A DNA stretch of 64,000 nucleotides from Paguma larvata. Taxonomy: Eukaryota; Chordata; Mammalia; Carnivora; Viverridae. The notes beneath the pieces were generated by a model. It was not told the DNA's origin. It was given only the letters and a program-made list of their open reading frames with translations, and did no database searches. Positions 47,351 through 57,438 of this stretch are shown here, piece by piece. The DNA is taken from the NCBI GenBank assembly GCA_030068075.1, contig CM057841.1, positions 38,109,030-38,173,029 on the forward strand. The letters run 5' to 3'. The position numbers were made by a program, and so were the translations under genes. Position 1 is the stretch's first letter, and each line of letters opens with the position of its first letter.

Positions 47351-48031
47351 CCTGCTAACATTCTTATTTTTATATGACAACACTGATGATAAGAGAAAGT
47401 AAGGAATGAGCCTAAGACCATGCCACTCACAGAAGCCTGAGCCTAATGTGGACTCATGTGACTGAGGTACCTTCACACTTTGCTGCTGCTCAAAGCAAAG
47501 AGGAGGACCCAATGGCTAGACTCCAGGTTTGGAACACTGGAATGGGAAGGAACGGAATACAGACTAGCGGCACTGCTCACTGAATGGGGACTTTTACTTT
47601 CCTGACCAACAAAGGAAGGGAATTTAGAAGCAACTTGCTGGGGCCTCCTGGTCTCTAGAAATATAGAGAATGCTGCTATGGCTCAGAGTTACCACAGAGT
47701 GGCAGTGTCTTAGAGCTTAACTAAAGGTAGGAGTTCTATTCAAAAATCTCAATGCAGCCCTCCTTCAGAACTTAATAGGTCTTTTTTTTCTGCACGCAAT
47801 ATTTCACAGACCATAGGCTTTTACATTGCAAAACACGTTTGTGTGAAATTTACTTTTGTATGGAAAATAATATAAACACATACTATAAAGACAGCCACTT
47901 GCATCTATAATAGATATGTCATTTTTATATGAAATCAAATACAAGAATTGTATAAAACTTGCAATTAAAGCTGCACCATATGAAAAATAATAACAAAACT
48001 GATTGTGATCATTTTGGAACAAACACAGTTA
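47351..48031. other. Unassigned DNA
   Basis: No gene recognised. 47,370-47,470 has a faint antisense MIR-like flavour. Confidence 0.45.
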
Positions 48032-48092
48032 TTGAATCACTACGCTGTATGCTTGAAACTAATATAATGTCAGTTATATTTCAATAAAAAAG
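48032..48092 (+). mobile_element. L1 3' terminal fragment
   Basis: 'ttgaatcactacgctgtatgcttgaaactaatataatgtcagttatatttcaataaaaaag' is the last 60 bases of a carnivore L1 3' UTR with its A-rich tail. Confidence 0.8.
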
Positions 48093-48539
48093 AGAAAAAG
48101 CTCTACCATGGACTTTGTCTATTCTGGAATACCTGGTAAGATCAACACTTTTACTGGGAAAATGTGAAACATCAGATTAAAGAAAAAGTGAAGACACTGG
48201 GGACACCTGTGATTTGAGAGGTGAAGATCTTAGAGAATGGAGGCTCACTGTTGCCTTTCATTCTGTCTCAGGCTTTACCTTGAGACATTTGCTTCTTCTT
48301 CAACTGCGTGGAGCGGTAGGATTGGAAACCAAGCCAAGAAGAGCTGAGATATGCAGTGGAGACTTTGGTGGTCTCGGTGTGCTGCGACAACCACTGGAGT
48401 ACAAGTCCTGTCACTGAAGGGGCCCCAGGGAAATGCGAGTGAGGGCAACCGGTGGTTGACAGACATGTTTTCTTTACAGGTCTGAATTACTGCCTTGCTA
48501 CTGCTAGGTCCCTCATTAGATTATATGAATTTTCCCCTT
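48093..48539. other. Unassigned, GC-richer DNA
   Basis: No gene recognised. The 48,200-48,470 part is GC-richer than the surroundings and open on both strands (67 codons plus, 63 codons minus) without motif. It might be 5' sequence of the ancient L1 that follows. Confidence 0.4.
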
Positions 48540-48654
48540 TACTACTTGCCAGAGGAAAGTCAAGGATAATAAAATCCTCTGTGGAAAGACAACATTCAAA
48601 CCCTGTACAACATTTTAAACATAATGTCTGGCATTCAATCAAACTTAAGAAGCG

Positions 48655-48868
48655 TGGAGAGTCAGGATGGTTCAGTCGGTTGAGTGTCCGACTTTGGCTC
48701 AGGTCATGATCTCACAGTTTGTGGGTTCGAACCCCTTGTTGGGCTCTGTGCTGACAGCTTGGAGCCTGGAGCTTGCTTCAGATTCTGTATCTCTCTCTCT
48801 GTCTGCCCCTCTCCTGCTCATGCTCTGTCTTTCAAAAATGAATAAATGTTAAACAAACAAACAAACAA
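48655..48868 (+). mobile_element. SINEC_Fc SINE, near consensus
   Basis: Plus strand; 'atggttcagtcggttgagtgtccgactttggctcaggtcatgatctcacagtttgtgggttcgaacccc', 'gctgacagcttggagcctggagcttgcttcagattctgtatctc', (CAAA)n tail. Possible TSD 'aaacttaagaa'/'aagtttaagaa'. Confidence 0.95.
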
Positions 48869-49229
48869 AAAAACACGTATGAAGTTTAAGAAAACACAAC
48901 CAAGATTTAACAACAACAACGAAAGATGTATGGCTAGGTGATCCAGACAACAAATTGATCACATGAACTTTAAAAGGAGATTAATTAACATATTAAAGAC
49001 AAGAAAAAGGTAAGATGGAGAATTTTGCCAAAGTACTGGAGTCTTTACAAAAACAAAGACTCACTCAAACTGAATTTCTAGAAGTAAACAAATGATTCTT
49101 GATAAGAAGAACTATCAGAACAAAATCTGTTACAGCATCCAGACCCAGAGGAAGGGAGGACGAGTGGACTCAAAGAAAACTAGTAGAACAGAAACATACT
49201 AGAGCTTACAAAGAGAGAGGCACACAGAA

Positions 49230-49232
<3 letters not shown>

Positions 49233-49262
<30 letters not shown>
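49233..49262. repeat. (GA)n microsatellite
   Basis: About 15 uninterrupted GA units inside the ancient L1 body. Confidence 0.95.
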
Positions 49263-49265
<3 letters not shown>

Positions 49266-49323
49266 AAAGAGGAAACACAAGTATCCAGAAATGTGTAAGA
49301 AGGCTTTGGCACATGGCGAAAAG

Positions 49324-49529
49324 TTTTTTTAATATTAAAAACATGTTTATTTATTTTTGACAGAGAGACAGAGAAGGGGCAGGGGAAGAGAGAGGTAGAC
49401 ACAGAATCAGAAGCAGGCCCCAGGCTGCTGTCAGCACAAAGCCCGATGCGGAGCTCCACCCCATAAATCTCAGGACCATGACCTGAGCCAAAGTGAGAGG
49501 CTCAAATGACAGAACCACTCAGGCATCCG
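49324..49529 (-). mobile_element. SINEC_Fc-type SINE
   Basis: Antisense; 'acatgtttatttatttttgacagagagacagag', 'gacacagaatcagaagcaggccccaggctgctgtcagcac', head 'agaaccactcaggcatcc'. Imperfect flanking repeat ACATGGCGAAAAG/ACATATGATGAAAAG. Confidence 0.92.
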
Positions 49530-49768
49530 GACATATGATGAAAAGATTCAATATATGCTGTGTCAATGGAGCCCCATTTAGGGGATTAAAAAATGGAACA
49601 GGAACTTTATTCAAAGAAAGAAATATTATGATATTTTCTAAAATTGATTAAAGACATCACCTTACAGGTTCAAGTAACTCAGAGTCCAAGCAGAATAAAC
49701 AGGAAAAGACACACTCCTCATCACATCACAGCCCTACTGCTGAGTGCCAAAGACAAAGAGGAAATCTT

Positions 49769-49963
49769 TTTTTTTTTAATTTCTAAATTTCTTTTGAGAG
49801 AGAGAGTGTCTGTGTGTGAAAGAGAGCTGGGGAAAGGCAGAGAAAGAGGGAGAGAGAGAATCTCAAGCAGGCTTTTCACTGAACCCCATGAACCATGGTA
49901 TCAAGACCTGAGCTAAAATCAAGAGTTGGACGCTCAACTGACTGAGCCACCTAGGCTCCATGG
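49769..49963 (-). mobile_element. Older SINEC-type SINE with exact TSD
   Basis: Antisense; T-rich tail, 'gagagagagaatctcaagcaggcttttcactg', 'aaaatcaagagttggacgctcaactgactgagccacctaggctcc'. Exact 15-bp TSD CAAAGAGGAAATCTT (49,754-49,768; 49,964-49,978). Confidence 0.96.
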
Positions 49964-50343
49964 CAAAGAGGAAATCTTAAAAGCCGTGCAGGAAGGGGAA
50001 TGAAAGAGATATACAGAGCAATAAGGAGATTAACATTTGATTTCTAAATAGGAAAATGAGAGCCACGATTTAATCAGATGCCATATTATAAGTGCTAAAG
50101 GAAAATAACTGGTAAACTAGAATTTTATACACAGAGAAAATGTCTTAAAGAAAAAAAATAGAATTAAAAAAATTAAGAATTAAAAGAAAAATTAAAAAAC
50201 TTCCCCAACATATAAAAACATAGAATTTATTTTATTGCCAGAGAATTGAAAGACATACCAACAGATGTTCTTTGGTCAGAAATGGGGACACATGCAAATT
50301 CAGGAAGAGTGGAAAAAGACAGAAATCTACGTGACTACTGCAT

Positions 50344-50440
50344 ATAAAAATAATTACACTAATCCAGTTATTACTATACAGTGAAATTTATAGGACTATT
50401 GTCTATAAAAATAATTACAGTAATACAGTTATTACTATTA
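50344..50440. repeat. Two-copy direct repeat of about 35 bp
   Basis: 'ataaaaataattacactaatccagttattactat' at 50,344 recurs with two substitutions at 50,405, giving a period of 61 bases. It lies in the AT-rich part of the ancient L1. Confidence 0.9.
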
Positions 50441-51329
50441 TAGTCAATAGTCTTTTAGATTTCACTATATGTTTCTTTATATGCATAATATCAATTCCAA
50501 GACTTATATTTTCTTAAATAAGATTCAAAAAGAAGGAACTAAAATATAAAGACTGGTAAACTGTACAAAATTTACATTAATGGCACCACCTTATCAAAAG
50601 ACACTACCAAAAAAGGTAAAAAGACAACTCAAAGTAAGACAACATGCAGCACACACAAATACACATAGAATTTTATTCTTCTTATATCAAAAATAAAGAA
50701 CTATATTTCAATAAAACAAAATAGAAAATTTAGTAAACACAAAACAAAAACAAAAGCAAAACAAAAAAGACTGGCAAATGACTTCAGTAGGCAAGTTCCT
50801 GCAAATAACATAACATTATGTGTCAACAAGAATGGCTACAACAAACAAAAACTAGAAGATACCAAGCATTGGTGATGCTGTGAAAAGCATCTCATATAAT
50901 AGGGGTGGGAGTATAAAATGGTACAGCTGCTTTAGAAAACCCTTTGATAATATTTACTGGTGTTGAACATAGACATCTACTATAACCCGGGGGTTCCATT
51001 CCTAAGAATACAACTAACAGAAATATATACGCACATGAACCAAAAATATTATTACAGAACTTTTATAGCAACACCATTCGTGATAGTCCTAAGCTGAAAA
51101 AACCTAAAATACCCATCAGCAATAGAAATATAAGCTCTAGAATATTCACATGCTGGTACACTATACAAGAAGGATAACGAACAACGTATAGATTTCTGTA
51201 ATAATATGCATGAATCTCATATAAAAAACTGGAGGAAGAAGCAAAAGTCAAGAAAATTACATACTGTACTAGCCCATGGATATCAAGTCAAAATAATTTA
51301 TGGTGTTAGTAGTTAGTCAGAAATATTCT

Positions 51330-51374
51330 TTTATTACTATTATTATTATTATTATTGTTATTATATTATTATCA
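51330..51374. repeat. (TTA)n microsatellite
   Basis: About 14 interrupted TTA units directly beside the tail side of the following SINE. Confidence 0.93.
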
Positions 51375-51382
51375 TTCTTGTT

Positions 51383-51593
51383 AAAAAATTCTTAAGTCTA
51401 TTTATTTATTTTGAAAAAGACAGAGATAGCACGAGTGGGGGAGTGGCAGAGAGAGAGGGAGCAAGAGAATCCTAAGCAGGATCTGTGCTGCCAGCGCAGA
51501 GCCCAATGCAGGCCTTGAACTCACACAACCGCGAGCTCACCACCTTAGCCGCAACCAAGTCCTATGCTTAACCTACTAAGCCACCCAGGCATC
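51383..51593 (-). mobile_element. SINEC-type SINE
   Basis: Antisense; 'tctatttatttattttgaaaaagacagag', 'gcaagagaatcctaagcaggatctgtgctgccagcgcagagcccaatgcaggcc', head 'cttaacctactaagccacccaggcatcc'. TSD unclear because of the adjoining (TTA)n. Confidence 0.93.
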
Positions 51594-51919
51594 CTGAAAG
51601 ACAGTTATTCTTGAAGACATGATGATGACCAGGGGTGGGAAGGAGAGCTGTGGACCATGATAATGTTGTAATTTTTGCTCAGGGTGATATTCATACAGGC
51701 GTCTTCCCTCTGTGAAAATTCCCCAAGGGATGTATAAGATTTTTGAACTTTTCTGTAAATTTACGGTTCACTTTAGTAACTGGTTTATCTCTTAAATGAT
51801 AGTATAATTAGAGTAGTGTACCACCACAGGTTTATTTATTGTTTTAACCAATCATGAATACAGAAAAGTACATCAGTTTAAGGGTATAGTTTACTCTAAT
51901 GCCAAGTGGGCACTGAAAG

Positions 51920-52110
51920 CAGGGCTCCTGGGATTCAACACTGGCTTCTTTGACTATTCCACTGGTGATGGCAGACAAAATTCTTCGGCCTCAGTTACTG
52001 TAAATTGGAATACTAATAATTCCTTCCTCAAAGAGTAGTTTTGAACTAAATGAAATGATCTTTGCCAAGGACTTTGTTAAGTACTGCATAAGCAATGGCA
52101 GTTATTAATT
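51920..52110 (+). mobile_element. MIR SINE
   Basis: Plus-strand MIR order: 'gggattcaacactggcttctttgac', 'aaaattcttcggcctcagttactgtaaattggaatactaataattccttcctcaaagagtagttttgaactaaatgaaatgatctttgcc'. Confidence 0.72.
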
Positions 52111-52111
52111 A

Positions 52112-52330
52112 TGGAAAAGCACAGACTGTGGTCCCAGTTTTGCTAGTGTGTAAGTTGAATGACTTTCATCGGGTTGTACTATGAGCTCTTATAACCTCAT
52201 TAATTCAACAATAGTACTAACTTATTAAGCTTACAGAATTTCTGAGGATTAAACATGATGCCGTATAAGAAAATGCTTTCTAATCTGTAAAGCTCTATAA
52301 AAATGGAAAGTATTATATGGAAATAATATT
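52112..52330 (+). mobile_element. Second MIR SINE, same orientation
   Basis: 'aaagcacagactgtggtcccag...gctagtgtgtaagttgaatgactttc...acctcattaattcaacaatagtactaacttatt...gaggattaaacatgatgcc' is another plus-strand MIR immediately after the first. Confidence 0.68.
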
Positions 52331-52661
52331 TTAGTACAAGGATCAATAAAAACAGAAGACAATTAAAAAAAGAAGAAATGATGTCATCAGCTGATATTTT
52401 GGTGAATGTTCTGTGTAACTGTCAATGTATTCTGATGATAAGGTCTGTGATATTTAACAGATAAAACTCTGGTGTAAAATAGGAGGGAAACATGGGCAGC
52501 AATGGAAATTACCAAAAAGGCTAATATCATAACAAAAATGATTACTAAGGAATATCCAGAGAGTGCGATTCATTATATGTATTTTACAACCCCTTTAAAT
52601 TGAATATAATTAAATATAAGAATAAGATGACTGAGTATGTGTGTGTGCATGCATCCATATC

Positions 52662-52708
<47 letters not shown>

Positions 52709-53791
52709 CAGAGGTAGTACTTCCCATGATTTTCAATTGTCAGTAGTACTTAGTTGGTCCTTACATTACTCACTACAGCACAAGATGACACAATTGAGGG
52801 GAAATTGAGTTTTCTCCTGCTACAAACAAAGCCAGTAAGTCTATGGACTCATTAATTTAAACTGATGGCTATTGGCAAGTGCTAATCTCCAGGGTAAATC
52901 CGATGCATGGCTTATGACATAAAACTCAAAATAGCTCAGCTCACTTGCTTTTTTTTTCTTAAGAACTGCAGAAGTATGGAGACAAGCACATCTCCCCTAT
53001 AAATGATCTCCTCCTACAAACATTACGCATTACTTTTTTATTCAAAACCTAATGTTCCCTTCCAAAATGAGGTTCATTATAAACTCTAACCTGCAATCAA
53101 GAAACTGGATGATAGAGCATACATGCACACAGAATTCCCAAATATACACTTTATTTTCAATTGTTACATATAAATTCAATGTAAAAAAATGAAATGTTAC
53201 CATACTCAAGCTGTAGTGATTCAGAGATAACTAAGAAAGACAACCCTTGAAATGTTCTAAAAAGAAAGGAAACCAAAACAATTAAGTAATAAAGCAGAGA
53301 GTAAATTCTGTTATATTCCCCTATGGAAGAACTAAAGTTAATGATAAAAAAGTCAGATTTATGTATGTGTGTGTAAAACACATGTGACTCTTATAAATGG
53401 CGTTATACGAATGTACTACTTTATACCTTACACGTATTATCTGCAATATAGATTGAATTCAAATCATCAGGGTGTAACTAGTTACAGCATCTATTTTTAT
53501 CTGCATAACATTCCCTTGGATTTATGTATAAGAGTTTATTGAGTCCCCTACTAATGACCACATACATTTCAATAATGTACATTGCAGTTTATTTGGCTGT
53601 TGTAATTCCTACAGTCATTTTAAAGTCAGGTATAAAAATGAATAATAAATCAGAAATGAAGATTAATGTGTTTCAATTTATAAGGTAGTAGACATGTACG
53701 AAGTATTTCTCTTCTTTGGGTTTTAAGTTTCTGATTTATTTAATGGGTATGTATATTGAAATTAGAAGAAATGACTTAAGCATCCTCCTTT
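52331..53791. other. Unassigned AT-rich DNA
   Basis: No gene recognised. Contains the (AC)n tract at 52,664-52,703. A 74-codon antisense ORF at 53,157-53,381 is AT-biased and motif-free. Confidence 0.5.
52664..52703. repeat. (AC)n microsatellite, 20 units
   Basis: Uninterrupted AC repeat, preceded at 52,637-52,647 by a short GT run (the reverse complement). Confidence 0.97.
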
Positions 53792-53806
53792 AGAAACAAT
53801 CTATGA

Positions 53807-53909
53807 GCGTGGGAGGGGGGAGAGTGGGTAATGGGCATTGAGGAGGGCACTTGTTGGCATGAGCACTGGTGTTATATGAAAACCGACTTGAAAATAAATT
53901 ATTAAAAAA
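53807..53909 (+). mobile_element. Minimal carnivore L1 3' end with TSD
   Basis: 103 bases of L1 3' UTR ('gtgggaggggggagagtgggtaatgggcattgaggagggcacttgttggcatgagcactgg', 'aaataaattattaaaaaaa'). Flanked by AGAAACAATCTATGA (53,792-53,806) and AGAAAGAATCTATGA (53,910-53,924), a 15-bp TSD with one mismatch. A severely 5'-truncated insertion. Confidence 0.94.
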
Positions 53910-54156
53910 AGAAAGAATCTATGAATCTAAAGGACAGATTATTCTTTTAATAAAAATACATTTTAATTTATTTGTAATATTCATTCAGTTAATATTGGCC
54001 CATTTTTTACATAAGTTATGTGAAGAGGTCTAAGGATAGTCACAGTCCATTCCACATCTATGTTTATTAAATTTAAAAGTCATAAAAGGGAAATACAAAT
54101 TATGAGAATGGAAGGTAAGAGCCCCAGAAATATCAGATTTCAAGAATGCATGTCAG

Positions 54157-54377
54157 ATTTCTTTCATAAGTTGTCTATAGTTTTCAGCATACAGATTTTC
54201 TACCTCTTTGGTTAGGTTTATTCCTAGGTATCTTATGGTTTTGGTTGCAATTATAAATAGGAGTGGTTACTTGATTTCTCTTTCTGCCAGATCATTACTG
54301 GTGTACAGAAATGCAACTGATTTCTGGATGTTGATTTTATATTCTGCGACTTTGATTAATTTATTTATCAGTTCTAG
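54157..54377 (-). mobile_element. Inverted 5' segment of an L1 insertion
   Basis: Antisense L1 ORF2 sequence ('cataagttgtctatagttttcagcatacagattttctacctctttggttaggtttattcctaggtatctta' to 'ttatttatcagttctag'). It sits directly left of a plus-strand L1 that begins with the ORF2 sequence normally following it. Both lie inside one pair of target-site duplications, so this is the inverted part of one insertion (twin priming), not a separate element. Confidence 0.95.
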
Positions 54378-54803
54378 GAAAGAAATTGAAGAAGACACAA
54401 AGGAATGGAAAAACATTCCATGATCATGAATTGGAAGAACAAATATTGTCAAAATGTCTGTAGTACCCAAAGCAATCTACATGTTCAATCCAATCCCTAT
54501 CGAAATAATACCAGCATTCTTCATAGTGCTAGAACAAACAATTCTAAAATTTGTATGGAACCAGGAAACACCCTGAATAGTCAAAGCAATCCTGATAAAG
54601 AAAAACAAAACTGGAGACATTGCAATTCCGGACTTCAAGCTGTATTACAAACCTATAATCATCAAGACAGTATGGTACAGGCACAAAAACAGGCATGTAG
54701 ATCAATGGAATAGAATAGAGAACCCAGAAATTCACCCACAAATGTATGACCAACTAACAATCTTCGACAAAGCCGGAAAGAATATCCGATGGAAAAAAGA
54801 CAG

Positions 54804-54825
54804 TTTTTTTTTTTTTTTTTTTTTT
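54804..54825. repeat. T22 homopolymer inside L1 ORF2
   Basis: 22 consecutive T where related L1 ORF2 sequence carries ordinary coding sequence; reading resumes with 'ggcaacttgttctgggaaaactggaag'. Confidence 0.95.
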
Positions 54826-55622
54826 GGCAACTTGTTCTGGGAAAACTGGAAGCAACATGCAAAAGAATGAAACTGTTCCACTTTCTTACACCATACACAA
54901 AATAAATTAAAAAATGGATGAAGATGTTGGTTGCAGAAACTTCTTGCTAGACGTGTCTCCAGAGGCAAGGGAAACAAAAGCAAAAATGAAATCGGGACCT
55001 TATCAAGATAAAAACCTTCTGCACAGTGAAGAAAACAATCAACAAAACTAAAAGATAGCTGATGGAATGGGAGAAAATATTTGCAAATGACATATCAGAT
55101 AAAGAGTTAGTATCTAAAACTTATCAAACTCAACACCCCCCCCAAAAAATAATCCAGTGAAGAAATGGACAGAAGACTTAAATAGACACGTTTCCAAAGC
55201 CATCCAAATGGGTAACAGACACAGGAAAGGAAGCCCAACATCATTCATCATCAGGAAAATACAAATCAAAACTACAATGAGATACCACCTCACACCTGTC
55301 AGAATGGCTAAGTGAACAGCTGAGGAAACAACAGATGCTGGTAAGGATGCAGAGAAAGGGGAACACTTCTGCACTGCTGGTAGGAATGTAAACTGGTACA
55401 GCCACTCTGGAAAACAGTATGGAGGTTCCTCAAAAAACTAAAAATAGAATTACCCTATGACCCAGCAATTGCATTACTAGGTATTTATCCAAAGGATACA
55501 AAAATACTGATTTGGAGGGGCACATGCCTCCCAATGTTGACAGCAGGGCTATCAACAATAGCCAAATTATGGAAAGAGCTCAAATGTCCATCAACTAATG
55601 AATGTAGACATGGTGCGTGTAT

Positions 55623-55648
55623 ACACACACACACACACACACACACAC
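55623..55648. repeat. (AC)n microsatellite within L1
   Basis: AC expansion at the position where L1 normally has a short TATATA/ACAC stretch before 'atggaatattac'. Confidence 0.95.
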
Positions 55649-56076
55649 GATAGAATATTACTCGGTGATCAAAAAGAATGAAATCTTGTCTTTTGCAACA
55701 GAGTGATGGAATTAGAATGTATTATACTAAGCAAAATAAGTCAGTAAGAAAAAGACAAATATATGAATTAACTCGTGAAGAATTTAAGAAGCAAAACAAA
55801 TGAACATAGGGGAAGGAAAGGAAAAATAAGTTAAAAACAGAGAGGGAGGCAAGCCATAAGAGATTCTTAAATACAGAGAACAAACTGAGGGTTGCTGGAG
55901 GAGAGATGTTGGGGGGATGGGCTAAATGAACGAAGGGTGCTAAGGAGGGTACTTGCTGGGATGAGCACTGGGTGTTATATGCAAAGTGACGAATCAATGG
56001 GTTCTACCCATGAAACCAATACTACATGGTATGTTAACTTGAATTTAAATAAATTAATTTTAAAAATGCATGTCAG

Positions 56077-56506
56077 CATGTATCATACCAAGATACAAAT
56101 TTGACTTTTATTTTCTTAGAAGTGAAACAACAAAGAAAATATGACCAGCATAGACTATTCCCCCCAAAAATATAGTAGCTTGAGAAATTTCAACCTAGCA
56201 GAAAGAAAGCACAAATACTCACAGATATACAGATACATATACTACTGGATTAAAAAAAAATCTTAATTTGTTTTCCTTTCTGGTCACCAATAGTAACTCA
56301 AGTGGTTTATTCATCTACCTATATACGGCTCAGCTTCATTCAGATTGAATCAATCCATTAAAAACCAACTCAGAAATTACTCTCAGTTGTGTGATTTGAT
56401 AGAAATATTAGCTAACATTACAATGACAATCACACTGCAACATACGTATATTAAATCGACATGTTATTTACCTTATAAAATGTTATATGTCACATATATT
56501 TCAATC

Positions 56507-56538
<32 letters not shown>

Positions 56539-56672
56539 TCTTGGACAGCTGACACATAAATGGAAGAATTTGTGAAAGCTGAGAGCACTCAGCCATGAGT
56601 AAGGAAGTCCACCGACGATGAGGGTAGCATTTTAGCATTTAAAATTAAAGTGTATTGAATTTCCTTTGGTCA
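56077..56672. other. Unassigned AT-rich DNA with (GA)n
   Basis: No gene recognised; (GA)n at 56,507-56,537. Confidence 0.5.
56507..56537. repeat. (GA)n microsatellite
   Basis: About 15 GA units. Unlike most GA tracts here, no SINE body is attached. Confidence 0.93.
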
Positions 56673-56897
56673 TTACGGTTCTTTGGAATCTTTGAGATGA
56701 CCATGATGAGCTAGGTCATTGTACTGACTGCTGGGAAGGGTTTGTGAGAGCACGTCATTTACCTGAGCAGTGGTGCCTGAGTGAGCTGAGCCAGAAAATG
56801 CTGAGAGTTGTGAGCCACTTAGAGAAGGAGGCCATCTTTGGTGACAAGACCTCCTGAAAAGAGATATAGTTGCCACTACGGCTAGAACGATGGCCAT
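56673..56897 (-). CDS. Candidate 74-codon ORF with strong Kozak context, unidentified
   Basis: I do not recognise this product. On the minus strand an ATG at 56,897-56,895 sits in GCCACCATGG, a textbook Kozak context, and reads 74 codons to TAA at 56,675-56,673. The predicted chain starts with about 13 hydrophobic residues (AIVLAVVATISLF), followed by a basic RRSCHQR and a Ser/Gly/His-rich polar tail, as in a short signal-anchored protein or the last exon of a single-pass membrane protein. The frame stays open upstream to a possible acceptor (TTGCAG, ending at 56,934), just past which is an in-frame TAG. The segment is GC-richer than its flanks and in no recognised repeat. It could be a terminal coding exon, a decayed pseudogene piece or chance. 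No promoter or partner exon is evident. Confidence 0.25.
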   Translation of the reverse strand: MAIVLAVVATISLFRRSCHQRWPPSLSGSQLSAFSGSAHSGTTAQVNDVLSQTLPSSQYNDLAHHGHLKDSKEP

Positions 56898-56939
56898 GGT
56901 GGCAATGGTTTGGGAAGAAACAGCTGGGAAAATCTGCAA

Positions 56940-57195
56940 CTAGTTTTAAAATTTGAATGTGGGAAAAATTACCTGAAAGAGCAGTCTTACCCTAGGACTA
57001 GGAAAGAAGACTAGCCACATTGGTAGGCACTTGACACAAAGAGTTCACAAAAAGGTTATGCTTGATCACAGCATTGGCAAAGATTAAAAAAAAAAAGGAT
57101 TCATCTTTGATAGGATATCAGTACACAATTTCATTTTGATGCAAACTAGGTAACTGTTAATGGTTGCAGTTCCATCATCCGCAGACAATATGAAA

Positions 57196-57231
<36 letters not shown>

Positions 57232-57425
57232 GTGATGGTAAGAAAGAGACATATTAAGCAACAACAACATCAACAACAACAACAGTAAAGTTACACACAA
57301 AGAAATAATAAGTCATGCTGGTTTTCCAAGATCCATGGCATCTTTATTCTATAATATCTCTATTCTGAGAATTAAGAGAATTTTTCAACATGTTCCAACA
57401 ACACACAAGTAAGATTGAAATGATT
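56940..57425. other. Unassigned DNA with triplet repeats
   Basis: No gene recognised. (ATG)n at 57,196-57,237 and (CAA)n at 57,259-57,284. Confidence 0.5.
57196..57284. repeat. (ATG)n and (CAA)n triplet repeat cluster
   Basis: About 14 ATG/GAT units, a 21-base spacer, then about 8 CAA units with one interruption. Confidence 0.94.
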
Positions 57426-57438
57426 AAAAAATAGATCA

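Larger units (their letters stand above)
48540..51790 (+). mobile_element. Ancient L1/HAL1-like element with four nested SINEs
   Basis: Pieces in L1 order on the plus strand: an ORF1-side segment ('cattttaaacataatgtctggcattcaatc', 'aaagaggaaatcttaaaagccgtgcagg'), an AT-rich stretch, then a typical L1M 3' end ('agaatggctacaacaaacaaaaactagaagataccaagcattggtgatg', 'ttacagaacttttatagcaac', 'taatgttgtaatttttgctcagggtgatattcatacagg'). Most of ORF2 is absent, as in HAL1 elements or after deletion. SINEs at 48.66, 49.32, 49.77 and 51.38 kb interrupt it. No intact frame. Confidence 0.6.
54378..56061 (+). mobile_element. Carnivore L1, ORF2 C-terminal third plus 3' UTR
   Basis: Continuous plus-strand L1 from 'gaaagaaattgaagaagacacaaaggaatggaaaaac' through the C-terminal ORF2 coding region, 3' UTR ('aacagagagggaggcaagccataagagattcttaaatacagagaac') and tail. 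TSD AAGAATGCATGTCAG (54,142-54,156) and AAAAATGCATGTCAG (56,062-56,076) brackets it together with the inverted segment. ORF2 is broken by several frameshifts, by a T22 run at 54,804-54,825 replacing coding sequence, and by an (AC)n expansion at 55,623-55,648. The 60-100-codon ORFs on both strands are fragments or shadows of ORF2. Confidence 0.95.

Noticed and set aside
54405..54713. 102-codon ORF as an independent gene
   Set aside because: It is a frame within the degraded L1 ORF2 region.
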